Shown: positions 1-6,815 of the stretch, piece after piece
How the letters are laid out: the number at the start of each line of letters is the position of its first letter
How positions within the stretch are numbered: the first letter of the stretch is position 1
Origin: an uncultured Subdoligranulum sp.
GTDB lineage: Bacteria > Bacillota_A > Clostridia > Oscillospirales > Ruminococcaceae
Reading direction: 5' to 3'
DNA length: 27,395 nucleotides
NCBI RefSeq assembly: GCF_937890665.1
Contig: NZ_CALADU010000176.1
Span: forward strand, 1 to 27,395
The notes under the pieces: generated by a model
Databases searched by the model: none
Told to the model about the DNA's origin: nothing
Seen by the model: only the letters and a program-made list of their open reading frames with translations
Position numbers and translations under genes: made by a program

Positions 1-62
1 ATGGCCGCGTTCACTTCGAGCGCATGGGCCGTGACCGCAAGCGCTGCACGGTCAAGCAGTAA
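1..62 (+). CDS. rpmA: 50S ribosomal protein L27, 3' end only
   Basis: In the frame starting at base 3 the first 60 bases read GRVHFERMGRDRKRCTVKQ and then TAA. This is the typical C-terminal tail of bacterial ribosomal protein L27, a large-subunit protein near the peptidyl-transferase centre. The gene starts upstream of the window. An Obg GTPase gene directly downstream matches the widespread rplU-rpmA-obg order, which supports the call despite the short fragment. Confidence 0.85.
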   Translation, partial: GRVHFERMGRDRKRCTVKQ

Positions 63-72
63 AAACACCAGA

Positions 73-104
73 CGGGCGGGCCGGCAAGGCCTGCCCGATT
101 TTTA
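73..104 (+). terminator. Intrinsic terminator or attenuator between rpmA and obg
   Basis: CGGGCGGGCC (73-82) pairs with GGCCTGCCCG (88-97) over 10 bp, including one G-U pair, around a GGCAA loop. An interrupted T tract follows. The hairpin sits 10 bases after the rpmA stop and about 35 bases before obg. It could end the ribosomal protein transcript or lower read-through into obg. I see no clear promoter between it and obg, so partial read-through is likely. Confidence 0.7.
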
Positions 105-139
105 TTACAAACGGTGCCCGGCACCGCGCGAGGTATACT

Positions 140-1423
140 ATGGCAACCAGCAATTTTATTGATACCGCTACGATCTGGCTGCATGCCGGCAAGGGCGGCG
201 ATGGCGCGGTGACCTTCCACCGCGAAAAGTACGTGGCAGCGGGCGGTCCCGACGGTGGCGACGGCGGCCGCGGCGGCGACATTATCTTTGTGGCCGACGA
301 CAACCTGTCCACCTTGATGGATTTCCGCTATAAGCGCAAATATACGGCACAGGACGGCGAAAATGGTCGCGCCAAACGGCAAAGCGGCGCCGACGCCGAC
401 GATTTGGTGATTCGGGTCCCCCGCGGCACCGTGCTTAAGGAAGCCGAAAGCGGGCTGGTCATTGCCGACCTATCCGGTTCCGAACCGGTGGTGGTGGCCA
501 GAGGCGGCCGCGGCGGGTGGGGTAACTCTCACTTTGCCACGCCCACCCGGCAGATTCCCAAGTTTGCCAAGCCCGGTTTGCCCGGCGAGGACCTCCACGT
601 GAAGCTGGAACTCAAGGTCATTGCCGATGTGGGATTGATCGGATTCCCCAATGTGGGCAAATCCACCCTCATCAGCATCATTTCGGCGGCCCGGCCTAAA
701 ATCGCCAACTATCATTTCACCACCCTGACGCCGGTGTTGGGCGTTGTGCGGGTTGGCCCGGAGCAGAGCTTTGTCTGCGCCGACATCCCCGGCCTCATCG
801 AAGGTGCTGCCGAGGGTGTGGGTTTGGGCCATGACTTCCTGCGCCATGTGGAGCGCTGCCGTCTGCTGCTGCATGTGGTGGACGTTTCGGGCTGCGAAGG
901 CCGTGACCCCAAGGCGGACTTTGAGCAGATCAACCACGAATTGGCGGGCTTTAGCGCCGAACTGGCACAACGTCCCCAGATCGTACTGGGCAACAAGTGC
1001 GACATTGCCACCCCGGAGCAAATCGCAGACTTCCAGCAGTATGTGGAGGCCAAAGGCCTTACCTTCCTGCCCATCTCTGCCGCTACTCGGCAGGGGGTGG
1101 ACAACCTTCCGGCGTTGGTCTACAATCGCTTGAAGGATCTGCCTCCCATCAAAGTCTATGAGCCGGAATACAAGCGGCCTGATAAGAGCTTGGAACCCAC
1201 CCGGCCTTTCACGGTCACCCAGACCGGCGAACACGAATTTACCGTGGACGCGCCGTGGTTGGAACGGATTTTGGCCGGTACCAATGTGGAAGACTACGAA
1301 AATTTGCAGTATTTCCAGACCCAGTTGGGGGATTCCGGCATTCTGGATAAGCTGGTGGCGATGGGCGTTGAAGAAGAAGACACCATCAAGATTGGCGAAT
1401 ACGAGTTTGATTATCTGTATTGA
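140..1423 (+). CDS. obg: Obg-family GTPase (ObgE/CgtA)
   Basis: Essential ribosome-associated GTPase acting in 50S assembly and in stress and growth control. The 427-residue protein has all three Obg parts: a glycine-rich Obg fold at the N-terminus (about 1-160, with GGPDGGDGGRGGD); a G domain with P-loop GFPNVGKS (168-175), DIPGLIEG (215-222), NKCD (285-288) and SAA (313-315); and a C-terminal OCT domain (about 350-427). The length is normal for Firmicutes Obg. The ATG at 140 has only a weak GAGG-like ribosome site, but the Obg fold begins immediately (NFIDTATIWLHAGKGGDG), so this start fits the family. It follows rpmA, and its TGA stop overlaps or abuts the next gene, suggesting translational coupling. 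Confidence 0.97.
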   Translation: MATSNFIDTATIWLHAGKGGDGAVTFHREKYVAAGGPDGGDGGRGGDIIFVADDNLSTLMDFRYKRKYTAQDGENGRAKRQSGADADDLVIRVPRGTVLKEAESGLVIADLSGSEPVVVARGGRGGWGNSHFATPTRQIPKFAKPGLPGEDLHVKLELKVIADVGLIGFPNVGKSTLISIISAARPKIANYHFTTLTPVLGVVRVGPEQSFVCADIPGLIEGAAEGVGLGHDFLRHVERCRLLLHVVDVSGCEGRDPKADFEQINHELAGFSAELAQRPQIVLGNKCDIATPEQIADFQQYVEAKGLTFLPISAATRQGVDNLPALVYNRLKDLPPIKVYEPEYKRPDKSLEPTRPFTVTQTGEHEFTVDAPWLERILAGTNVEDYENLQYFQTQLGDSGILDKLVAMGVEEEDTIKIGEYEFDYLY

Positions 1424-1425
1424 GT

Positions 1426-1830
1426 ATGCTGTTTGAAACGAAATCCGAAGTGGATATCCACGAAATGTCTCCCTTGGCGCTGGCCTTTGTGGGGGATGCT
1501 GTGCTGGAACTGCTGGTGCGCTCTAAATTGGTGGGCACTACTCGGCTGCAGCCCAACCGGCTGCACACCGTGGCCACCCACTATGTCAGCGCCCATGCCC
1601 AGAGCCGGGAATTGGAGATTTTGGAACCCCTGCTGACCGAAGCCGAAGCCAGTGTGCTGCGGCGGGGCAAAAACGCCAGCAAGGCCAGCGTGGCCAAGCA
1701 TGCCACTGTGCAGGAATACCGGGCTTCCACCGGGTTTGAATGCCTGTTGGGATGGCTCTATCTGCAAGGCCGCAACGACCGGATACAAGAATTGTTCGAT
1801 GCGCTGTGGGCGGGGTACCAGCCCACCTGA
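1426..1830 (+). CDS. mrnC: Mini-ribonuclease III (MrnC)
   Basis: Mini-III is a compact RNase III catalytic domain without the double-stranded RNA-binding domain. It matures 23S rRNA ends in Bacillus. The 134-residue protein carries the family's N-terminal signature SPLALAFVGDAVLELLVR, in which the acidic residues of GDAVLE form part of the metal site, followed by THYVSAHAQ and a later RRGKNA stretch. The C-terminal block FECLLGWLYLQGRNDRIQEL matches the second conserved helix region of RNase III. I chose ATG 1426. A TTG at 1420 overlapping the obg stop is also possible and would add two residues. No clear ribosome site is visible, so translation is probably coupled to obg. Confidence 0.92.
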   Translation: MLFETKSEVDIHEMSPLALAFVGDAVLELLVRSKLVGTTRLQPNRLHTVATHYVSAHAQSRELEILEPLLTEAEASVLRRGKNASKASVAKHATVQEYRASTGFECLLGWLYLQGRNDRIQELFDALWAGYQPT

Positions 1831-1868
1831 AAAAAGCCCCGGCCCCCTTTGGGGGCCGGAGCCTTTTC
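1831..1868. terminator. Two-way intrinsic terminator (mrnC / Thr-Asn-rich gene)
   Basis: CCGGCCCCC (1839-1847) and GGGGGCCGG (1851-1859) form a perfect 9-bp stem around TTT. The stem is flanked by AAAAAA on the left and TTTT on the right, so it can terminate mrnC on + and the small gene at 1897-2037 on -. A second hairpin, GCCGCAG (1872-1878) with CTGCGGC (1884-1890), lies between this one and the stop of the small gene. Confidence 0.85.
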
Positions 1869-1896
1869 TATGCCGCAGCGGACCTGCGGCAGAAGA

Positions 1897-2037
1897 TCAC
1901 TTGCAGTTTTTGCTCTCGGTAGCGCTGGTGGTGCGGTTGGTGCTGCGCTGCTGGGTGCCGTTGGTGGTCTTCTTCTGGGTGGTGTTGGTCGTATTGGTGC
2001 TGCGGTTGGTCGTGTTGTTCGTCTGATTCTTTGCCAT
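1897..2037 (-). CDS. Small Thr/Asn/Gln-rich protein (46 aa), function unknown
   Basis: The ORF begins MAKNQTNNTTNRSTNTTNTT and ends ESKNCK. About two thirds of its 46 residues are Thr, Asn, Ser or Gln, with interspersed Lys/Arg and a single Cys two residues from the end. There is no signal peptide or hydrophobic segment, and the chain is expected to be disordered. The case for a real gene is an excellent ribosome site on the - strand (AAAGGAG, 7 bases before ATG at 2037), a tail of ordered hairpins ending in a two-way terminator, and no competing gene on the + strand between mrnC and rsmF. I recall similar short Asn/Thr-rich proteins in other Clostridia, without a known role. An upstream in-frame ATG would add 17 residues but lacks a ribosome site. 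No convincing promoter is visible. Confidence 0.65.
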   Translation of the reverse strand: MAKNQTNNTTNRSTNTTNTTQKKTTNGTQQRSTNRTTSATESKNCK

Positions 2038-2134
2038 GAGAGAGTGCTCCTTTCGCAAGTAAAAAACGATCTGCGGTTTTGTCCGCACTGGTAGTTTGCC
2101 CGCTCATGGCGTATTTATGCAAGGAGGAAACGGG

Positions 2135-3502
2135 ATGGATTTTCCCGCTGGGTTTGCCGCACGGGAACGTGCCTTATTGGGACCTCGTTTTGCGGAGCTG
2201 TATAGCTATGCCACACCGGAACCGGCCCGAGGCGTGACCGTCAATACGCTGCGCTGCACGCCGGCGTGGTTTGCAGTGCAGGCCGATTTTTCGGTAACGC
2301 CTTCGCCCTTTTGTGCGACGGCTTTTACCACCGCGCCGGATTGGCGGCCCGGTCGCCATCCATGGCACCATGCAGGTGTGCTGTATGCGCAGGAACCCAG
2401 CGCTGCAGCCCCTGCTGCGTTGTTGGATGTGCGCCCCGGTATGTGGGTGGCGGATCTCTGTGCCGCCCCGGGGGGCAAAACCAGTCAGTTGGCGGCGGCC
2501 CTGCAAGGGCAGGGCGTGCTGGTAGCCAACGAATTTGTGGCGGCTCGTGCTGAAATTTTGCGCCAAAATCTGGAGCGCATGGGGGTGACCAACGCGTTGG
2601 TCACGAACGAGGACACAGGACGGTTGGCCGCGGCGTGGCCCGGTCGGTTTGATCGGGTGTTGGTGGATGCCCCTTGTTCGGGGGAGGGGATGTTCCGCAA
2701 GGAGCCTGCTGCAACTGCCCAACATGACGAAACGTTGGTAGCCCATTGTGCGGCACTGGGAGCGGAAATCTTGGAAAATGCCGCTACCCTGTTGGCGCCG
2801 GGCGGCGTGTTGGTCTATTCTACTTGTACCTTCGCCCCGCAGGAAGACGAAGCCCAAATTGCGGCGTTCCTGCAGCATCATCCCGAATTTACCCTCTGCG
2901 ATCTTTCGGACTGCGGTTTCGGCCGTCCTGGCGAAGAAAACCGTGGACCGGAAGGCTTTGCTGCCGAGCGGTGTCGCCGCATCTGGCCGGCCGACGGCGG
3001 CGAGGGTCACTTTATGGCCAAGCTGCAAAAAGCGGGGGGAGCCCAGCCGCCGCAGGCGTGGCGAGGCAAGCCGCCGCGCCCCGCCAAAGTACCCGCCGAG
3101 TGGACGGCGTTTGCTGAGATGTATTTCCCGCAGTTGGCACAGCGTACAGTGACTGCGGCAGGGGAATGGGTGGTTTTGCCGCCGGCGGGCAGTGAAGCGC
3201 TGCCGCTGGGAAAACTGCGTCTGGTACGGGGTGGTGTGCTGGCTGGCAGCGTTATCAAAAAGCGGTTCCAGCCGGCCCATGCATTGTTTATGGCGTACGG
3301 TACCCAATGCACGAACCGCGAAGAACTGACCCGGGGGGATCCGCGCACAGCGGCATGGCTGCGTGGGGAGGAGATCCCCGCACAGACCGCCCAAAATGGA
3401 TGGTGTGCCGTTTGTGTGGATGGCTTCCCGCTGGGCGGGGGCAAAGTCAGCGGCGGGCGCATCAAAAATCATTATCCCAAGGGGCTGCGTAATCTGGGCT
3501 GA
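2135..3502 (+). CDS. rsmF: RsmF/NSUN-family rRNA (cytosine-C5) methyltransferase
   Basis: SAM-dependent m5C methyltransferase acting on ribosomal RNA. The 455-residue protein has a short N-terminal RNA-binding region, a SAM-binding motif DLCAAPGGK (107-115), motif IV DAPCSGEGMF with Cys181, and motif VI STCTF with Cys231. The two cysteines are the pair used by this enzyme class for catalysis and product release. The C-terminal third (KVSGGRIKNHYPKGLR near the end) resembles the PUA-like tail of RsmF/YebU proteins. The ATG at 2135 is chosen because AAGGAGGAAA lies right before it. An upstream in-frame ATG at 2096 has no ribosome site. The exact 16S or 23S target cannot be told from sequence. 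Confidence 0.9.
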   Translation: MDFPAGFAARERALLGPRFAELYSYATPEPARGVTVNTLRCTPAWFAVQADFSVTPSPFCATAFTTAPDWRPGRHPWHHAGVLYAQEPSAAAPAALLDVRPGMWVADLCAAPGGKTSQLAAALQGQGVLVANEFVAARAEILRQNLERMGVTNALVTNEDTGRLAAAWPGRFDRVLVDAPCSGEGMFRKEPAATAQHDETLVAHCAALGAEILENAATLLAPGGVLVYSTCTFAPQEDEAQIAAFLQHHPEFTLCDLSDCGFGRPGEENRGPEGFAAERCRRIWPADGGEGHFMAKLQKAGGAQPPQAWRGKPPRPAKVPAEWTAFAEMYFPQLAQRTVTAAGEWVVLPPAGSEALPLGKLRLVRGGVLAGSVIKKRFQPAHALFMAYGTQCTNREELTRGDPRTAAWLRGEEIPAQTAQNGWCAVCVDGFPLGGGKVSGGRIKNHYPKGLRNLG

Positions 3503-3529
3503 CAGCAAAAACAACCAAACAGAAAAATA

Positions 3530-3571
3530 CCGCGACCGGTTTTGTAAGAATTTTCCGGTCGCGGTTGTTTT
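3530..3571 (+). terminator. Intrinsic terminator after rsmF
   Basis: CCGCGACCGG (3530-3539) pairs perfectly with CCGGTCGCGG (3555-3564). The 15-base loop (TTTTGTAAGAATTTT) contains TTTT/AATTTT and may close the stem further. TTGTTTT follows the stem. It lies 28 bases after the rsmF stop and separates this gene from the ftsE operon. Confidence 0.85.
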
Positions 3572-3636
3572 CCCTTATAGGACGGGGCTGGGCGGACCTT
3601 CGCATAATTTTCACTCTTTTGTCCGGAATGGCCCCC

Positions 3637-3665
3637 TTGACCGAAAGTGCCCAGCATGGTATTCT
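3637..3665 (+). promoter_or_regulatory. Extended -10 promoter of the ftsE operon
   Basis: TTGACC (3637-3642) is followed by exactly 17 bases and TATTCT (3660-3665), with a TGG extended -10 motif just before it (3657-3659). Transcription should begin near 3672, leaving a leader of about 50 bases before ftsE. A terminator directly upstream supports a new transcription unit here. Confidence 0.55.
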
Positions 3666-3723
3666 TATAAATGTATGACTGTAACCATTATCGGACGTAG
3701 CATGTCAAACAGGAGCTTACCAA

Positions 3724-4476
3724 ATGATCGATTTTGAACATGTATCCAAAACCTATGAGACGCATAACGATGAAAACGTGGCGTTGGAAGATATCAATAT
3801 CCATATTGAAGAAGGCGAATTTGTCTTTATTCTGGGGCATTCCGGTGCAGGAAAATCCACCTTTCTTAAGCTGATCCAGATGGAAGAAAAGCCCACGGAA
3901 GGCCGTGTGCTGATCAACGGGCAGGATCTTACCAAGCTGAAGCGTCGCAAAGTGCCCTATCTGCGTCGGCAGATGGGTGTTGTGTTTCAGGACTTCCGCC
4001 TGATTCCCACCATGACGGTGTATGAGAATGTGGCTTTCGCCATGCGGGTGACCAACATTTCCACCAAAAAGATCAAGGCCCGTGTCCCGTTTGCCCTCTC
4101 CCTTGTGGGGTTGGAGGACAAGATGGACCGTTTGCCGGACGAGCTTTCCGGCGGTGAGCAGCAGCGTGTAGCGGTGGCGCGGGCGTTGGCCCACGGTCCC
4201 AAGATCATCATTGCGGACGAGCCTACCGGTAACATTGACCCGGAAATGTCTATGGACATCATGCAGCTCTTTGAAGCCATCAATAAGGTCAACATTACCG
4301 TCGTCGTGGTTACCCACGAGCACGAACTGGTACATAAGTTGGCAAGCAAATACAACAATCGCGTGATCACACTGGCCGATGGTATGGTGGCTTCGGACAC
4401 CGCCCATCCGGAAGTGGCCCGTCGATACGCCGCCAAGGTGGCAGCCCGTCGTCGGGATGAGTACGACGACGAATAA
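3724..4476 (+). CDS. ftsE: Cell division ATP-binding protein FtsE
   Basis: Cytoplasmic ATPase of the FtsEX complex, which uses ATP to switch cell-wall hydrolases on at the cell surface. The 250-residue protein has Walker A GHSGAGKST (38-46), signature LSGGEQQR (141-148), Walker B IIIADEP (161-167) followed by TGNID, and the switch VVTHEHELV. The opening MIDFEHVSKTYE and the TVYENVAFAMRV stretch are typical FtsE. AGGAG precedes the ATG by 8 bases. ftsX follows after 27 bases. The tail is rich in Ala, Arg and acidic residues and somewhat longer than the minimal FtsE of about 220-230 residues. Confidence 0.96.
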   Translation: MIDFEHVSKTYETHNDENVALEDINIHIEEGEFVFILGHSGAGKSTFLKLIQMEEKPTEGRVLINGQDLTKLKRRKVPYLRRQMGVVFQDFRLIPTMTVYENVAFAMRVTNISTKKIKARVPFALSLVGLEDKMDRLPDELSGGEQQRVAVARALAHGPKIIIADEPTGNIDPEMSMDIMQLFEAINKVNITVVVVTHEHELVHKLASKYNNRVITLADGMVASDTAHPEVARRYAAKVAARRRDEYDDE

Positions 4477-4503
4477 TGGATCTAAACCAAAGAGGGGAAC
4501 ATC

Positions 4504-5409
4504 ATGCGTTTTTCCAGTTTTACCTATCTGGTCGGGCAAGGTTTGCACAATTTGCGGGCCAACCGACTGATGACTTTTGCTTCCATGGGCGTTTTGACGG
4601 TCTGCATGCTGCTGATCGGTGCAGCCTATCTGCTGGGCGTCAACATCGATGCCATGGTGGAATATATCGGTGATCAAAACGAAACCGTGGTTTATATGAA
4701 TCTGGATGCTTCGGAGGAACAGATTGCCGCGGCAGATTCCGCCATTCGCAGTACCGAACATGTGGTAGGGGTGACGTACGTTTCCCCGCAAGAGGTCCTT
4801 TCCATTTATAATGAAGCGCTGGCTGACTACATCAACTTGGAGGAGGCCTTCTCGGAGGACAACCCGTTTTATCCCAACTATCGTGTGGTAGTGGACAGCC
4901 CCGACAACATCCCCACCGTCAAGCAGCAGTTGGAGCAGATCGACGGGGTCTATCAGGTCAATGCGCCGTTGGAACTGTCCAACATTTTTGTGTCTTTGCA
5001 AAAGGCGATTACCTATGCCTGCTATGCGGTAGTGGCGGTGCTGGCCATTGTCAGCATTGTGGTGATCAACAATACCATCAAGATTACGGTGTTCAACCGC
5101 CGTAAGGAAATTGGCATTATGAAACTGGTGGGTGCCACCAACGGCTTTATCCGTTTCCCCTTCTTTGTGGAAGGTGTGGCCTCCGGCCTCATCGCAGCTG
5201 CCATTGCCTCCGGCGTGGTATGCGGTGCTTATTATGGACTTTGCCGCTGGTACGTGGAAAATCCGACCAGCTTGACCCAGATGTTTGGCGGCCAGTTGGT
5301 GCCTTTGACCGAGGTATGGTATTATATTGTGGTCGGTTTTGCCCTGCTGGGCTTTGTTTTGTGCGGTATCGGCACAGCGACCAGTATCCGTAAGCATCTG
5401 AATGTGTGA
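4504..5409 (+). CDS. ftsX: Cell division membrane protein FtsX
   Basis: Membrane partner of FtsE. The 301-residue protein has a cytoplasmic N-terminus, a first membrane helix at about 20-43, an extracellular domain of roughly 125 residues that in known systems binds the cell-wall hydrolase or its activator, then three more helices near 168-189, 219-245 and 270-292. The segment FNRRKEIGIMKLVGATNGFIRFPFFVEG between helices 2 and 3 is the characteristic FtsX/MacB-type cytoplasmic loop that contacts the ATPase. AGAGGGG lies ahead of the ATG. It is co-transcribed with ftsE and with the M23 peptidase gene 18 bases downstream, which is the likely target of the complex. Confidence 0.96.
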   Translation: MRFSSFTYLVGQGLHNLRANRLMTFASMGVLTVCMLLIGAAYLLGVNIDAMVEYIGDQNETVVYMNLDASEEQIAAADSAIRSTEHVVGVTYVSPQEVLSIYNEALADYINLEEAFSEDNPFYPNYRVVVDSPDNIPTVKQQLEQIDGVYQVNAPLELSNIFVSLQKAITYACYAVVAVLAIVSIVVINNTIKITVFNRRKEIGIMKLVGATNGFIRFPFFVEGVASGLIAAAIASGVVCGAYYGLCRWYVENPTSLTQMFGGQLVPLTEVWYYIVVGFALLGFVLCGIGTATSIRKHLNV

Positions 5410-5427
5410 GGGAGTAAAAGCAGTACC

Positions 5428-6648
5428 ATGAAGATGAAACGATCTCCTGCCATAAAACGAGCCGTTTCGCTGGCGTTGTCGGTAGCGATGGTGGTCACGC
5501 TGGCCGTTTCCACCAACACCGTTACACTGGCGGACGATAAGCAGTCCGAATTGCAGGCACAGAAAGAGGCCGCCCAGCAAGAGTTGGAAGCTATTCAGGA
5601 TAAGATCAAAGAGAATCAGGCCAACAAAGCCAACGCCGAAGACCTGAAAGAACAGTTTGAACAGCAGACCGAGATCATTACCACCCAGATCGGTTTGTTG
5701 CAGCAATCCATTGCGCAGGTGGAAGCAGACATCAACGCCAAACAGTTGGAGATTGATGAAAAGCAAGCGGAAGTGGATGTCAAGCAGGCCGAGTACGATG
5801 AGCGGTGGGAAGGCTTCAAAGATCGGTTGGGCGCTATGCAGATGCTCAACGATGGCGGTTCCATTGCGTTGCTTTCCAGTGCCACGAACCTATATCAACT
5901 GCTGACCTTTGCGAATACCTTGGAGCAGATTTCCAGCAAAGACGAGGAAATCTGCCAGACTATTGAGGCGGAGCGGCAGGAACTGGAAGCCCAGAAAACC
6001 GAGTTGGAAAACGCCAAGGCAGAGCTGGAAGCCCAGCAGGCCGAACTGCAAAATCAGAACAGTCAGTTGGACAGCAAGAAGTCTGAGCTGCAGACGAGCA
6101 TTCAGCAGCAGGACCAGACGATTTCGGAAGCAGATGCAGCGGCAGAGGTGCTGGCTGCGGAAGAGGAAGAAGCCCGCAAAAATCTGGACAAGGCAGCTGC
6201 AGAACTGGATGCCTACCTGAATTCGCAGGTGGACAAGTACAGCAGCGCCGCCTTGACCTGTTCGCTGAACTTTGGCCCGGCATTGGCCAGTTATAAGTAC
6301 ATTTCCTGCGTATTCGGAACCGGTGGGCACCGCGGCACCGACTTCGCAGCTCCCGCCAACACGCCCATCTATGCGGTGGCAGACGGCATCGTGACCGACG
6401 CTACCTACCATTACAGCTGGGGTAACTATGTGCAGATCTACCACGGCAAAGACGATCAAGGCAGCACCTATTCCACGCTGTATGCCCATATGATCAGTAC
6501 GCCGGTGGTCAGCGCCGGCCAGAGTGTCACCAAAGGTCAGGTTATCGGCTATGTGGGATCGACGGGCTATTCTACCGGCAACCACCTGCATCTTGAAATG
6601 AAGATCAACGGCACGCTGGTCAACGCTGCCAACTGGATTCCGCATTGA
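5428..6648 (+). CDS. Secreted coiled-coil M23 peptidoglycan endopeptidase (FtsEX partner)
   Basis: A 406-residue exported protein. It has a positively charged start and hydrophobic signal segment (about 1-35), then long heptad-rich coiled coils (about 36-130 and 160-265) dominated by Gln, Glu, Lys and Ala, and a C-terminal M23/LytM domain (about 285-406). The zinc ligands are complete: His301 and Asp305 in HRGTD and His388 in HLHLE. His354 in YAHM is the second catalytic His. The layout matches EnvC of E. coli, but EnvC's LytM domain is degenerate and only activates amidases, whereas this one should cut peptide cross-links itself. In other Firmicutes FtsEX works with PcsB (CHAP domain) or CwlO (NlpC/P60). 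Placement 18 bases after ftsX supports an FtsEX-controlled hydrolase, inferred from context and domain order. Confidence 0.9.
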   Translation: MKMKRSPAIKRAVSLALSVAMVVTLAVSTNTVTLADDKQSELQAQKEAAQQELEAIQDKIKENQANKANAEDLKEQFEQQTEIITTQIGLLQQSIAQVEADINAKQLEIDEKQAEVDVKQAEYDERWEGFKDRLGAMQMLNDGGSIALLSSATNLYQLLTFANTLEQISSKDEEICQTIEAERQELEAQKTELENAKAELEAQQAELQNQNSQLDSKKSELQTSIQQQDQTISEADAAAEVLAAEEEEARKNLDKAAAELDAYLNSQVDKYSSAALTCSLNFGPALASYKYISCVFGTGGHRGTDFAAPANTPIYAVADGIVTDATYHYSWGNYVQIYHGKDDQGSTYSTLYAHMISTPVVSAGQSVTKGQVIGYVGSTGYSTGNHLHLEMKINGTLVNAANWIPH

Positions 6649-6667
6649 TGCGGGAAAGGGGATACCT

Positions 6668-6781
6668 ATGAAACCGCAAAAGCATAAAACGGCTGTACGC
6701 ATTTTCTGTCTGGTTTTTGCAGCGTTGATGATCGTTAGCCTGTTCAGCACCATTATCTTTTCGTTGTCTTTCGCCGCATGA
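6668..6781 (+). CDS. Small single-span membrane peptide (37 aa), function unknown
   Basis: A basic head (MKPQKHKTAVR) is followed by one strongly hydrophobic stretch of about 24 residues running to the C-terminus (IFCLVFAALMIVSLFSTIIF onward). It has its own ribosome site, AAAGGGG, 7 bases before ATG 6668. It fits tightly between the M23 gene (19 bases upstream) and the S41 gene (34 bases downstream), all on one strand. Such position and spacing suggest a real member of the operon. It could anchor or tune the neighbouring hydrolase or protease, but no function can be assigned. I do not recognise a named family. Confidence 0.65.
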   Translation: MKPQKHKTAVRIFCLVFAALMIVSLFSTIIFSLSFAA

Positions 6782-6815
6782 TGCGGTCACCAATCAGTAA
6801 GGAGCCGTCTGTTCC

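Noticed and set aside
1849..2094. Gly/Ala/Leu-rich + strand frame over the Thr/Asn-rich gene
   Set aside because: Its start lies inside the mrnC terminator, with no ribosome site. The - strand gene has better signals.
2174..3514. 446-codon open frame antisense to rsmF
   Set aside because: A shadow of the GC-rich rsmF coding sequence; Arg/Gln/His-rich with no recognisable motif.
3688..5766. 692-codon open frame on the - strand opposite ftsE and ftsX
   Set aside because: It lies fully antisense to two well-conserved genes, is His/Gly/Asn-rich without any domain, and is explained by the codon bias of the sense genes. No ribosome site supports it.
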